From NCBI GenBank assembly GCA_964571135.1, contig CAZMZW010000006.1, positions 62,001 to 126,000 of the forward strand: 64,000 nucleotides of DNA. The letters are read 5' to 3'. The notes below the pieces were generated by a model. The model was not told the DNA's origin. It worked only from the letters and a program-made list of their open reading frames with translations, and did no database searches. The translations under genes and the position numbers were made by a program. The DNA comes from CAZMZW01 sp964571135 (GTDB taxonomy: Bacteria > Chloroflexota > Anaerolineae > Anaerolineales > Anaerolineaceae). Positions 17,201 to 24,710 of the stretch are shown here, one piece after another; position 1 is the stretch's first letter, and the number at the start of each line of letters is the position of its first letter.

Positions 17201-17238
17201 AAAATAAAAACCGCAGGGAGTTGGAGCACCTGCGGTTT
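17201..17238 (-). terminator. Intrinsic terminator (attenuator) in the MFS leader
   Basis: On the minus strand AAACCGCAGG and CCTGCGGTTT form a perfect 10-bp stem with an 11-nt loop, followed by TTTTTATTTT. It lies between the leader peptide stop and the MFS start, so by default it would end transcription before the transporter gene. The AGGTGCTCC of its 5' arm and loop can instead pair with GGCGCACCT inside the leader reading frame (8 of 9 pairs), giving an antiterminator. Confidence 0.8.
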
Positions 17239-17258
17239 GTGAGTTTTAAGGATAGTCC

Positions 17259-17321
17259 TTAAACCTTTAACACTTGAGGTGCGCCAGCCAATACAGCGGG
17301 AAGATATTTGAAATCGCTCAT
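17259..17321 (-). CDS. 20-residue leader peptide upstream of the MFS exporter
   Basis: An ATG at 17321 sits 7 nt behind a strong AGGAGG Shine-Dalgarno site and opens a 20-codon frame encoding MSDFKYLPAVLAGAPQVLKV, ending in TAA at 17259-17261. The stop codon lies in a small hairpin (TTTAAGGA / TCCTTAAA, 17245-17263), and the intrinsic terminator follows 20 bp later. A short frame with such a good ribosome site, followed by a terminator and then an exporter gene, is the layout of translation-controlled attenuators. A ribosome held early in the frame would leave the GGCGCACCT segment free to break the terminator. The peptide itself probably has no other role. Confidence 0.7.
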   Translation of the reverse strand: MSDFKYLPAVLAGAPQVLKV

Positions 17322-17515
17322 AAAACACACCTCCTGATAAACTTGCCTGAATTATATTGGAAACCTTTTACAGTTGTCAAGGGAAACATATAAAACCCTC
17401 CCCTCACAGAAAAACCGTGACAAACCTCTTAATGGATCAAGTTTCGATAAACCAAAAGTGAATTATTGGTTTTATAATCAATTCTTATTTTTCATCAAAC
17501 ATGCAAAAGGAAGTT

Positions 17516-18724
17516 ATGGAAGAAGAAATCATTGCTGAAACTCCAACCGACGTAACCACAAATAAAACCGGTTCTGCATCCTTCAATTCAGGGAAAGTTA
17601 TTTCACTGGCTTCGGCGCATGGTGTCCATGATGTGTATTCAAGTTTTCTGGCACCTTTACTGCCAGTATTAATTGAGAGACTATCACTTTTAAAGGTCGA
17701 AGCCGGCTTGTTCATGGTCTTCCAGCAATGGCCATCGGTGCTGCAGCCGGTTATCGGGCACTATGCGGACCGGGTTAACTTCAAACGCCTGGTGCTGCTG
17801 GCTCCAATGGTAACTGCAGTGGCGATGAGCCTATTTGCAGTAGTAAGAACCTATTGGATGGCAGCCATTCTGCTAATGGTCAGCGGGCTGGCATCCGCCT
17901 GCCTGCATTCAGTGGCACCTGCCATCATCAGCCGTTTTTCCGGCAAACAGATCGGGCGCGGGATGAGCTTTTGGATGATCAGCGGTGAGCTGGGGGTGAT
18001 GGTGGGACCAATGCTTATCACCACCGTGATTGCAGGATTCTCTGTAGAGGCAGCACCCTGGTTGATGATCGGGGGCATAGCAGCCTCTGTATCATTAGCT
18101 TTCATTTTAAAGGATGTGGAATTCGTCAATCCGGATATGATTTCAAAACCATTAAGGGATTCCAGGCAAAGGATCATCAGAGTATTCCTTCCCTTGGCTG
18201 GCATTTTGATCATGCGTGCTTTTTTGCGGGCAGCAGTGGAAACTTATATGCCAGTATATCTCACCGAAAAAGGCGCCAGTTTGTGGCTCGCGGGGGCTTC
18301 GTTAACCATCCTAGAAGCCGCCGGAATCATAGGGATTTTATTGGCTGGTTTTTTTAATGACCGCTTCGGTCCGCGTTGGATATTTCTGACCTCATTGATT
18401 GGTTCTCCCCTAATGTTATATTTATTTCTTACCTCAACCGGCAGTTTGCAATTGATCTTATTAATCCTCTTGGGAATGATTTCTCTATGCGTAGTACCAG
18501 TGGGTATGGCAGTGATGCAGGAAAATTTTCCAGAGAATCGTTCCTTTGCGAATGGGTTATACCTTTCGGTGCTGTTCATTGCCAATTCTGTTGCAGGCTT
18601 GATCATGGGTGGAATGGCAGACGCAATGGGTACACCGCAAGCATTCCTTTGGAGCGTTTTTATCTGCCTGATTGGAGTTCCGTTTGTATTTTTACTACCA
18701 AGGCAAAAGAAAATACCTAGTTAA
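17516..18724 (+). CDS. MFS transporter, fosmidomycin-resistance-like
   Basis: A 402-residue major facilitator with about twelve membrane segments. The early SAHGVHDVYSSFLAPLLPVL and QQWPSVLQPVIGHYADR motifs and the later SACLHSVAPAIISRFSG resemble Fsr-type exporters, where a His lies in the first segment and a PxxG-like turn precedes the first cytoplasmic loop. It would export a small molecule with proton exchange. An ATG at 17501 is also possible, but AAAGGAAG sits at proper distance from the ATG at 17516, which I chose. It is divergent from the other MFS gene across about 180 bp and is followed 21 nt later by the AlaX gene. Substrate unknown. Confidence 0.85.
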   Translation: MEEEIIAETPTDVTTNKTGSASFNSGKVISLASAHGVHDVYSSFLAPLLPVLIERLSLLKVEAGLFMVFQQWPSVLQPVIGHYADRVNFKRLVLLAPMVTAVAMSLFAVVRTYWMAAILLMVSGLASACLHSVAPAIISRFSGKQIGRGMSFWMISGELGVMVGPMLITTVIAGFSVEAAPWLMIGGIAASVSLAFILKDVEFVNPDMISKPLRDSRQRIIRVFLPLAGILIMRAFLRAAVETYMPVYLTEKGASLWLAGASLTILEAAGIIGILLAGFFNDRFGPRWIFLTSLIGSPLMLYLFLTSTGSLQLILLILLGMISLCVVPVGMAVMQENFPENRSFANGLYLSVLFIANSVAGLIMGGMADAMGTPQAFLWSVFICLIGVPFVFLLPRQKKIPS

Positions 18725-18745
18725 AAGAGATAAAGGAGCCAACCC

Positions 18746-19468
18746 ATGACTGAATTGCTTTATCAATCTGACAGTTATTTAAAGAAGTTCGATGCCGCTG
18801 TGTTGAAAATGGATGTCGAAAACCACGCCATCTTATTGGATAGAACTGCCTTTTTTCCCGGTGGGGGCGGACAGCCTTTTGATCTGGGATTCATTCACCA
18901 CCTGGGTCAGGCTATTCCTGTAAAACGTGCAAAAAATAACGGGGGGGATGTTTGGCACACTCTTGCAGAAGAAACGGTTTTACCGCCGATTGATGCAGCA
19001 ATCAATGGAGAAATTGACTGGGAACGCCGCTATAAGACCATGCGCACCCACACTGCCATGCACATATTGTGCGGGGTGGTTTTCAGGGATTATGGCGCCC
19101 TGGTCACTGGCGGGGATATGGAGCCGCTGCTGGGAAGGATGGACTTTGAATTTGAAACCATGTCAGCAGATCTGGTTAAAGTGATTGAGGAAGCAATCAA
19201 CAAGGAAGTGACTGCCGCCCGGGAGATCAGAATTGCCATCCTGCCGCGGGAAAAGGCATTTCAAATCCCTGACTTGATCCGCACCAAGATCAACTTGCTA
19301 CCAGCTGGGATCGAGAATATCCGTACGGTGGAAATAGTTGGATTGGATCTGCAGGCAGACGGCGGAACGCACGTGAAATACACAAGCGAGGTTGGTGTGC
19401 TGCGCATCACCGATTATAAAAGCAAGGGCAAGATCAATAAACGGATTTATCTTGAGATCTCACAATAA
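18746..19468 (+). CDS. alaX: Alanyl-tRNA editing protein, AlaX-M type
   Basis: A 240-residue free-standing homologue of the AlaRS editing domain. It hydrolyses Ser-tRNA(Ala), and possibly Gly-tRNA(Ala), in the cytoplasm. Visible motifs are RTAFFPGGGGQPFDLG at residues 32-47 (glycine-rich strand shared with AlaRS), the zinc motif HTAMH near residue 103, and ADGGTHV near 208, in which Asp replaces the Cys of AlaRS, as I recall being common in AlaX-M proteins. The C-terminus ends in the usual GKINKRIYLEI strand. AAAGGAG precedes the ATG. It follows the MFS gene closely and may be co-transcribed. Confidence 0.92.
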   Translation: MTELLYQSDSYLKKFDAAVLKMDVENHAILLDRTAFFPGGGGQPFDLGFIHHLGQAIPVKRAKNNGGDVWHTLAEETVLPPIDAAINGEIDWERRYKTMRTHTAMHILCGVVFRDYGALVTGGDMEPLLGRMDFEFETMSADLVKVIEEAINKEVTAAREIRIAILPREKAFQIPDLIRTKINLLPAGIENIRTVEIVGLDLQADGGTHVKYTSEVGVLRITDYKSKGKINKRIYLEISQ

Positions 19469-19513
19469 AAAAACAATACCCTTATTGACAATTTCGCCCT
19501 AATTGAAGACTCG

Positions 19514-19541
19514 AAAAAAAAAGAGCGCCTTGCAGCGCTCT
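19514..19541 (-). terminator. Intrinsic terminator after the GIN-domain lipoprotein gene
   Basis: On the minus strand AGAGCGC and GCGCTCT pair around a 6-nt loop and run into nine T residues. Confidence 0.85.
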
Positions 19542-19556
19542 CATAATCAAGGTTGT

Positions 19557-20294
19557 TTAGTGTTTCCCCAGCGCGTTCACCTTCCCGGAACTGCTGATCT
19601 TTGTGGTAACCTGCGGACTGCCATAATAATCCACATTACCAGAACTGCTGATTTGAACACTAAGGTCTTTGATTACCCAAATTTTCGCATTGCCTGAGCT
19701 CGAAATACTCACATATGCAGATTGGCTTTGCAAATCACCTGCGGTGTAAAACCCCCTGGAGGAAATTTGCACATCCTGAGTAGATACTGTTCCCGCCAGT
19801 GTGATATTCCCTATCGAACTGATCCGAACCAATAAGTCGGTGGCCTTCAGATCGCCAATCTCGATATTGCCAAGGCTGCTGACGCCTATTTCAATCTTAT
19901 CCGCTGATAACTGGCTTGCATGGATAGATCCCAAACTGGAAGTGTAAATCGCAGAGAGGTTTTTTACCTTTAGTGTAAAGGTGATTTCTTTAGTAGGTTC
20001 GATGGTCACATTGCTGGGGGTGCCAATCTCCAGCGTCTTTCCGCGAACGACCGTTGTGATACGGGACAGCAAATTATCTTCAGCGCTGATTTGGAGACCC
20101 TCTTCCTCACCCTGGATAATTTCAAGCTTCCCCATGATGCCTAATTGGATGCTGTTAAAATCTTTTACTTCCCTTTTTTCTGTAGCGATGTTACCTGAGC
20201 CGCGAACAGTAATCGCATTAACCGGCACAACACAGGCAGAAAAAAAGATTATCACCAATCCCAGAATAACCGCCAACCATTTTTTTATCATCAT
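19557..20294 (-). CDS. GIN-domain (DUF2807) lipoprotein
   Basis: A 245-residue exported lipoprotein with the lipobox FFSAC (Cys21-22) followed by a head GIN (DUF2807) domain. The domain is seen as repeating short beta strands with the recurrent pattern SSxGxI, for example SSLGSIHASQL, SSLGNIEIGDL, SSIGNITLAG and SSSGNVDYYG, which would stack as a beta-helix. The opening segment GSGNIATEKREVKDFNSIQLG is the usual start of this domain. Function is not established for the family; surface or envelope-stress roles are often suggested. Of two adjacent ATG codons, the second (20291) has better spacing from AAGGAG. It follows the 66-codon gene on the same strand by 9 nt, so the two form an operon. 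Confidence 0.85.
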   Translation of the reverse strand: MMIKKWLAVILGLVIIFFSACVVPVNAITVRGSGNIATEKREVKDFNSIQLGIMGKLEIIQGEEEGLQISAEDNLLSRITTVVRGKTLEIGTPSNVTIEPTKEITFTLKVKNLSAIYTSSLGSIHASQLSADKIEIGVSSLGNIEIGDLKATDLLVRISSIGNITLAGTVSTQDVQISSRGFYTAGDLQSQSAYVSISSSGNAKIWVIKDLSVQISSSGNVDYYGSPQVTTKISSSGKVNALGKH

Positions 20295-20303
20295 TCTCCT
20301 TAA

Positions 20304-20504
20304 TTAGAATAATCTGAACCAATTGGTTCTAAAAATTATTGAAATTGCGATCAAAAAAAACAAGACAAGTAAAACAGTACCGCAGCCACATCCCAAGCAG
20401 GAACCACTCTGATACCCAAAAGTCTTTTGCAGCCATTTAAACAGGCGATCCAGTAAAAATAGCTCAAAAATACCAGCCAAACAACCTTGATTACGATTAT
20501 TCAT
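20304..20504 (-). CDS. Small Cys-rich membrane protein
   Basis: A 66-residue protein with an amphipathic N-terminal half (FELFLLDRLFKWLQKTFGY), a Gly/Cys turn (SGSCLGCGCG) and one strong hydrophobic helix (TVLLVLFFLIAISIIF). GAAAGGA lies 5-8 nt before the ATG. It ends 9 nt before the GIN-domain lipoprotein gene and probably is co-expressed with it. Function unknown. The good ribosome site, clean membrane helix and operon position make it a likely real gene despite its size. Confidence 0.6.
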   Translation of the reverse strand: MNNRNQGCLAGIFELFLLDRLFKWLQKTFGYQSGSCLGCGCGTVLLVLFFLIAISIIFRTNWFRLF

Positions 20505-20621
20505 TTCATTCCTTTCATTAATAATCTACGCAAAATTTTTTATTCAGTTGCCTATTGCCCATCCAATTATTATATAATCAGCTCTCATTATTAAAAACAA
20601 CTATCAGCGCTGGGAGCACTC

Positions 20622-22259
20622 ATGACAACCGATTTTCTATGGTGGCGCGACGGGATCATTTATCAAATTTACCCCCGATCTTTTGCAGACAGCAATGGGG
20701 ATGGCATCGGCGACCTGAACGGAATCCGCAGCAAGCTGGATTACCTGGCTGAGCTGGGAGTGAATGCAATCTGGCTATCACCGATCTTTTCATCCCCGGA
20801 TGTTGATTTTGGGTATGACATCAGTGATTATTATTCCATTGATCCAAAATATGGGACGATAAGGGATTTCGAGGCACTGGTCAAAGAGGCTCACCGAAAA
20901 GGACTTTACCTAATTCTGGATATGGTAATGAACCACACATCAGATCAACATGCCTGGTTCAAAGAAGCACGCAGCTCACGGGATAATCCAACTCATGACT
21001 GGTATCTTTGGCAAAATCCTTCACCACAAGGGAAAGCCCCCAACAACTGGCAATCCATGACCGGCGGCAGCGGATGGGAATATGTGCCCGAATTGGATCA
21101 ATATTATTTTCACATGTACTATAAAGAACAACCGGACCTCAACTGGCATAATCCCAGAGTTCGCGAAGTCATGCTAAAAGTTTACCGCTTTTGGCTGGAA
21201 AAAGGCGTGGATGGTTACCGTTTGGATCAATTCAACCTCCACTTTAAAGATCCCAAATTCAGAAATAATCCACCTAAGTTTGGGCTGCGATCCTTTGACC
21301 GGCAGACACACATTCATGACTCCGATCAGCCTGAAATGCTGCCACTATTGAGGGAAATGCGCCAAATCATGGACGAAAAGCCCGGACGTTACCTTGTTGG
21401 TGAACCATTTGTTCCTGTTTCCCCTCTTGATTTTTTATATTCAGGAACGACATCCATCACCTCTCCCTACTGCCGGGATGACCTGCTGCATGCCACTTTC
21501 TGTTTTGATTTTCTACACAGTTTTTGGAATACCAAGCAAATGAGAAAATCGATTTTGGATTGGGAAAACGCTCTACAGGGAAAAGGCTGGCCAACCTTTG
21601 TACTGGGTAATCATGATAATCCACGAATTGCTACGCGATATACCCAAAATGAGGATGATGCCAGGTCGAAAGTTGCGGCACTGATGCTGTTAACCCTGCG
21701 CGGCACTCCCTTCATCTACAATGGGGACGAAATTGGAATGCGCGATATCCACTTAAAACGCAGCGAGATCAAAGACCCTGTGGGTAAACTTTATTGGCCT
21801 CTTTTTAAAGGCCGGGATGGCTGCCGGGCTCCCTTTCAGTGGTCTGCAGGGAGAAACGCAGGTTTTTCAAGCGGAAACACCACCTGGCTGCCCATCCACC
21901 CGGATTATCCAACCCGAAATGTGGAACAGCAAAAACAGGATCCGCAATCACTGCTCAACTTTTACAAGCTTCTGATCCAATTGCGTAAACAATATCCTGT
22001 TTTAGTGAAAGGTGATTTTTTCCCGCTGGAGAACCTGCCATCATCGATACTCGCCTACCAACGGACATCGAAAAAAAAGTGTGCCTTGATCCTGATCAAT
22101 TTCAGCCATCAACAAAAACAAGTAAATTTGGAAGAGATGGAAACAGGTCAATGGAAATTGCTCATCTCCACACATCGCACTACGCTGAATAACCAGCTCA
22201 AACGGTCAATTATTTTAGGTGGGGATGAAGCGCTAATTCTTCTACAGAAAAAAAGTTAA
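20622..22259 (+). CDS. GH13 alpha-glucosidase (oligo-1,6-glucosidase-like)
   Basis: A 545-residue cytoplasmic enzyme of glycoside hydrolase family 13. The four conserved regions are visible: region I DMVMNH near residue 103, region II GVDGYRLDQFN near 197 with the catalytic Asp, region III LVGEPFVP near 263 with the acid/base Glu, and region IV LGNHDNPRIA near 328 with the transition-state Asp. WWRDGIIYQIYPRSF at the start and DSNGDGIGDLNGI mark the oligo-1,6-glucosidase / alpha-glucosidase subgroup, which cleaves short malto- or isomalto-oligosaccharides. There is no signal peptide. Its stop overlaps the stop of the convergent methylase gene at GTTAAC. Confidence 0.92.
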   Translation: MTTDFLWWRDGIIYQIYPRSFADSNGDGIGDLNGIRSKLDYLAELGVNAIWLSPIFSSPDVDFGYDISDYYSIDPKYGTIRDFEALVKEAHRKGLYLILDMVMNHTSDQHAWFKEARSSRDNPTHDWYLWQNPSPQGKAPNNWQSMTGGSGWEYVPELDQYYFHMYYKEQPDLNWHNPRVREVMLKVYRFWLEKGVDGYRLDQFNLHFKDPKFRNNPPKFGLRSFDRQTHIHDSDQPEMLPLLREMRQIMDEKPGRYLVGEPFVPVSPLDFLYSGTTSITSPYCRDDLLHATFCFDFLHSFWNTKQMRKSILDWENALQGKGWPTFVLGNHDNPRIATRYTQNEDDARSKVAALMLLTLRGTPFIYNGDEIGMRDIHLKRSEIKDPVGKLYWPLFKGRDGCRAPFQWSAGRNAGFSSGNTTWLPIHPDYPTRNVEQQKQDPQSLLNFYKLLIQLRKQYPVLVKGDFFPLENLPSSILAYQRTSKKKCALILINFSHQQKQVNLEEMETGQWKLLISTHRTTLNNQLKRSIILGGDEALILLQKKS

Positions 22260-22933
22260 CGGTAGACGATCAAGATAAATTCACCCTTACGCGCCTGCAT
22301 CCGCTGACGAATTTCACTGATCGTTGAGTTCAGGATCAATTCGCCCGGCAAACTGATATCCACAGCCAGGGTAGCCTGTTTGTTCTTGCCAAAAACTGAC
22401 TCCACTTCCTCAAGCATTTTTCCGAGTCTGTACGGGGTATCCATCAGCACCAGGTGAGTTTTAAGTGCTTGAAAGTGTTTTAGTTTGGAAATGCGTTCTT
22501 CATCTTTGCGCGGCAAAAAACCGGCAAAGAAGAATTCCTTCAACGGAATTGGGGATACGGATAAAGCCGCCATTAAGGAAGATGGTCCCGGCAGCGGTAT
22601 GACCTGGACGCCCTGCTGCAATGCCTCCTGAACCAAACGGGCACCCGGATCTTCAAAACCAGGCGTCCCACAATCTGAGATGAGGGCAAAGGTCTCACCT
22701 TTGTGAAGCCGCACCAGGATTTCGCCAGTCTGCTCATCTTCATTATGCTCATTCATAGTCAGCAGAGGTTTTGCGGTAATACCCAATTTCTTCAAGAGGG
22801 TACTTCCAAGGCGTAATTCTTCACAAATGACCGCATCTGCCATGCGCAGAACATCCAGCGCACGCAGAGTAATATCCTGATAATTACCGATGGGAGTTGC
22901 AACAATAAATAATTTTCCGAATTTCATTCTCAA
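22256..22933 (-). CDS. RsmI-like SAM-dependent methylase (TP methylase family)
   Basis: A 225-residue member of the tetrapyrrole methylase superfamily, closest by eye to RsmI, which 2'-O-methylates C1402 of 16S rRNA. KLFIVATPIGNYQDITLRAL at the start, SDCGTPGFEDPGARLV in the middle and VIPLPGPSSLMAALSVSPIP are RsmI signatures. It differs from typical RsmI in the EELRLGSTLLKKLGI segment (usually an EDTRxTxxLL pattern) and is short at the C-terminus (RsmI is often about 285). It may be a divergent paralogue, so I give no symbol. Start either 22933 or the ATG two codons later. Convergent with the GH13 gene. Confidence 0.75.
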   Translation of the reverse strand: MRMKFGKLFIVATPIGNYQDITLRALDVLRMADAVICEELRLGSTLLKKLGITAKPLLTMNEHNEDEQTGEILVRLHKGETFALISDCGTPGFEDPGARLVQEALQQGVQVIPLPGPSSLMAALSVSPIPLKEFFFAGFLPRKDEERISKLKHFQALKTHLVLMDTPYRLGKMLEEVESVFGKNKQATLAVDISLPGELILNSTISEIRQRMQARKGEFILIVYR

Positions 22934-23040
22934 TTAACCTTCGATAAAATTATAAACGTTAAGCTAGAATACAATATTGTTGCGGATTTCCCATCCGATA
23001 TAATTCATGCAAATGGTTTTTGTATAATGAGCTCACCTAT

Positions 23041-23853
23041 ATGATTTTATTTTTATCCAATTTTCATCCGGTAGTTCAGGCGTTGTTCGCAACGATATTT
23101 ACCTGGGGGGTAACTGCGCTGGGTGCTGCAGGGGTATTTCTTTCTAAAGAAATCAGCCGCAAAGTATTGGATGCCATGCTTGGTTTTGCGGCTGGTGTGA
23201 TGATCGCTGCCAGTTACTGGTCGCTCCTCGCGCCATCCATTGACATTTCAATTTCACTCGGTCTGCCCGGCTGGCTGCCTCCAGTGGTTGGTTTCTTAAT
23301 GGGTGGGGTGGTACTTTTCACCATCGATAAACTTTTACCCCATTTACATATTGGTTTGCCAGAATCACAATCTGAAGGGATCAAGACCAATTGGCAGCGA
23401 AGTGTTCTGCTGGTGCTGGCCATCACGCTGCATAATCTTCCAGAAGGGTTAGCCGTGGGTGTGGCTTTCGGAGCAGCCGGAGCTGGATTGAGCGGTGCCA
23501 GCCTACCAGGTGCCATCGCCCTAGCGCTTGGGATCGGACTTCAAAATTTTCCAGAAGGTCTGGCGGTCTCTGCCCCCCTGCGCCGATCTGGCCTCACCCG
23601 CTGGAAAAGTTTTTGGTATGGTCAGCTTTCCGCCATAGTAGAACCCATCGGCGGCGTGATAGGCGCGGCAGCAGTTTTCCTGATGCGGCAGCTGCTTCCG
23701 TATGCTCTTGCTTTTGCCGCCGGAGCAATGATCTATGTGGTTGTTGAAGAATTAATCCCTGAATCACAGCAGGGAGATAACACAGATATCGCCACAATTG
23801 GGGTTATGATCGGTTTTGCTCTGATGATGTTTCTTGATGTAGCCTTAGGATAA
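23041..23853 (+). CDS. ZIP-family divalent metal transporter (first of tandem pair)
   Basis: A 270-residue membrane protein with about eight helices. The ZIP metal-binding helices carry HNLPEGLAVGVAFGA and LQNFPEGLAVSAPLRR, and LSAIVEPIGGVIGAA follows; the HNxPEG and NxPEG patterns bind zinc, iron or other divalent cations. It is a probable importer in the plasma membrane (ZupT-like) but direction is not certain. The frame extends upstream to a TTG at 23020, but the ATG at 23041 aligns with the start of the downstream paralogue (MILFLSNF / MLTFFSQL), so I chose it. The next paralogue starts 4 nt after the stop, indicating an operon. Confidence 0.9.
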   Translation: MILFLSNFHPVVQALFATIFTWGVTALGAAGVFLSKEISRKVLDAMLGFAAGVMIAASYWSLLAPSIDISISLGLPGWLPPVVGFLMGGVVLFTIDKLLPHLHIGLPESQSEGIKTNWQRSVLLVLAITLHNLPEGLAVGVAFGAAGAGLSGASLPGAIALALGIGLQNFPEGLAVSAPLRRSGLTRWKSFWYGQLSAIVEPIGGVIGAAAVFLMRQLLPYALAFAAGAMIYVVVEELIPESQQGDNTDIATIGVMIGFALMMFLDVALG

Positions 23854-23857
23854 TTCT

Positions 23858-24673
23858 ATGTTAACTTTTTTCTCCCAATTAAATCCTGTTTTTCAAGCAT
23901 TATTGGCCACACTTTTCACCTGGGGTATGACAGCAGTAGGTGCTGCCAGCATTTTTTTGACCAAAGAAATCAATCGGAAATTGCTGGACATTCTTCTTGG
24001 ATTCGCTGCAGGAGTTATGATTGCCGCCAGTTATTGGTCGCTGTTGGCACCTGCAATAGAAATAGGAAATTCAATGGGCATTCCCGGCTGGTTACCGGCT
24101 GCCATCGGATTCATGGCTGGCGGACTGGTTCTATTCGGAATAGATAAAATTATTCCTCACCTGCATTTATATCTTCCCAAATCTGGTGCAGAAGGGATTA
24201 AGACTACCTGGCACAGGCAGATACTTTTGATGCTAGCCATTACCATCCATAACCTACCCGAGGGATTGGCTGTGGGTGTGGCTTTTGGTGCAGCTGCCGC
24301 TGGTATAAAAGGAGCATCTTTAGCCGGTGCGATCGTACTGGCCATTGGCATGGGTCTCCAAAACCTGCCGGAGGGGATAGCGGTCGCCGCTCCTCTGCGC
24401 CGTGAGGGTGTATCCAGACGAAAGAGTTTCTGGTATGGGCAGCTTTCCGCAATCGTGGAACCTATCGGGGGTGTCCTGGGTGCAGCTGCTGTAATTTTTA
24501 TGCGCAACCTGATGCCTTATGCACTCTCCTTTGCAGCAGGAGCCATGATCTATGTTGTAATCGAAGAATTAATTCCGGAGAGCCAGCATTGTGAAAATTC
24601 GGATGCGGCCACTTTGGGCGCTTTGATCGGTTTTACTTTAATGATGATATTAGATGTTGCCTTTGGTGGGTAA
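23858..24673 (+). CDS. ZIP-family divalent metal transporter (second of tandem pair)
   Basis: A 271-residue paralogue of the preceding protein, alike along its whole length (start FxxQLNPVFQALLATLF, HNLPEGLAVGVAFGA, LQNLPEGIAVAAPLRR, LSAIVEPIGGVLGAA, end ALIGFTLMMILDVAFGG). Substitutions are scattered and codons differ throughout, so the duplication is old. It could pair with the neighbour or differ in metal preference. It is followed 37 nt later by murJ on the same strand. Confidence 0.9.
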   Translation: MLTFFSQLNPVFQALLATLFTWGMTAVGAASIFLTKEINRKLLDILLGFAAGVMIAASYWSLLAPAIEIGNSMGIPGWLPAAIGFMAGGLVLFGIDKIIPHLHLYLPKSGAEGIKTTWHRQILLMLAITIHNLPEGLAVGVAFGAAAAGIKGASLAGAIVLAIGMGLQNLPEGIAVAAPLRREGVSRRKSFWYGQLSAIVEPIGGVLGAAAVIFMRNLMPYALSFAAGAMIYVVIEELIPESQHCENSDAATLGALIGFTLMMILDVAFGG

Positions 24674-24710
24674 ACCATCAGCAGAACATTTGGACTGAAA
24701 GGAGAATAGT

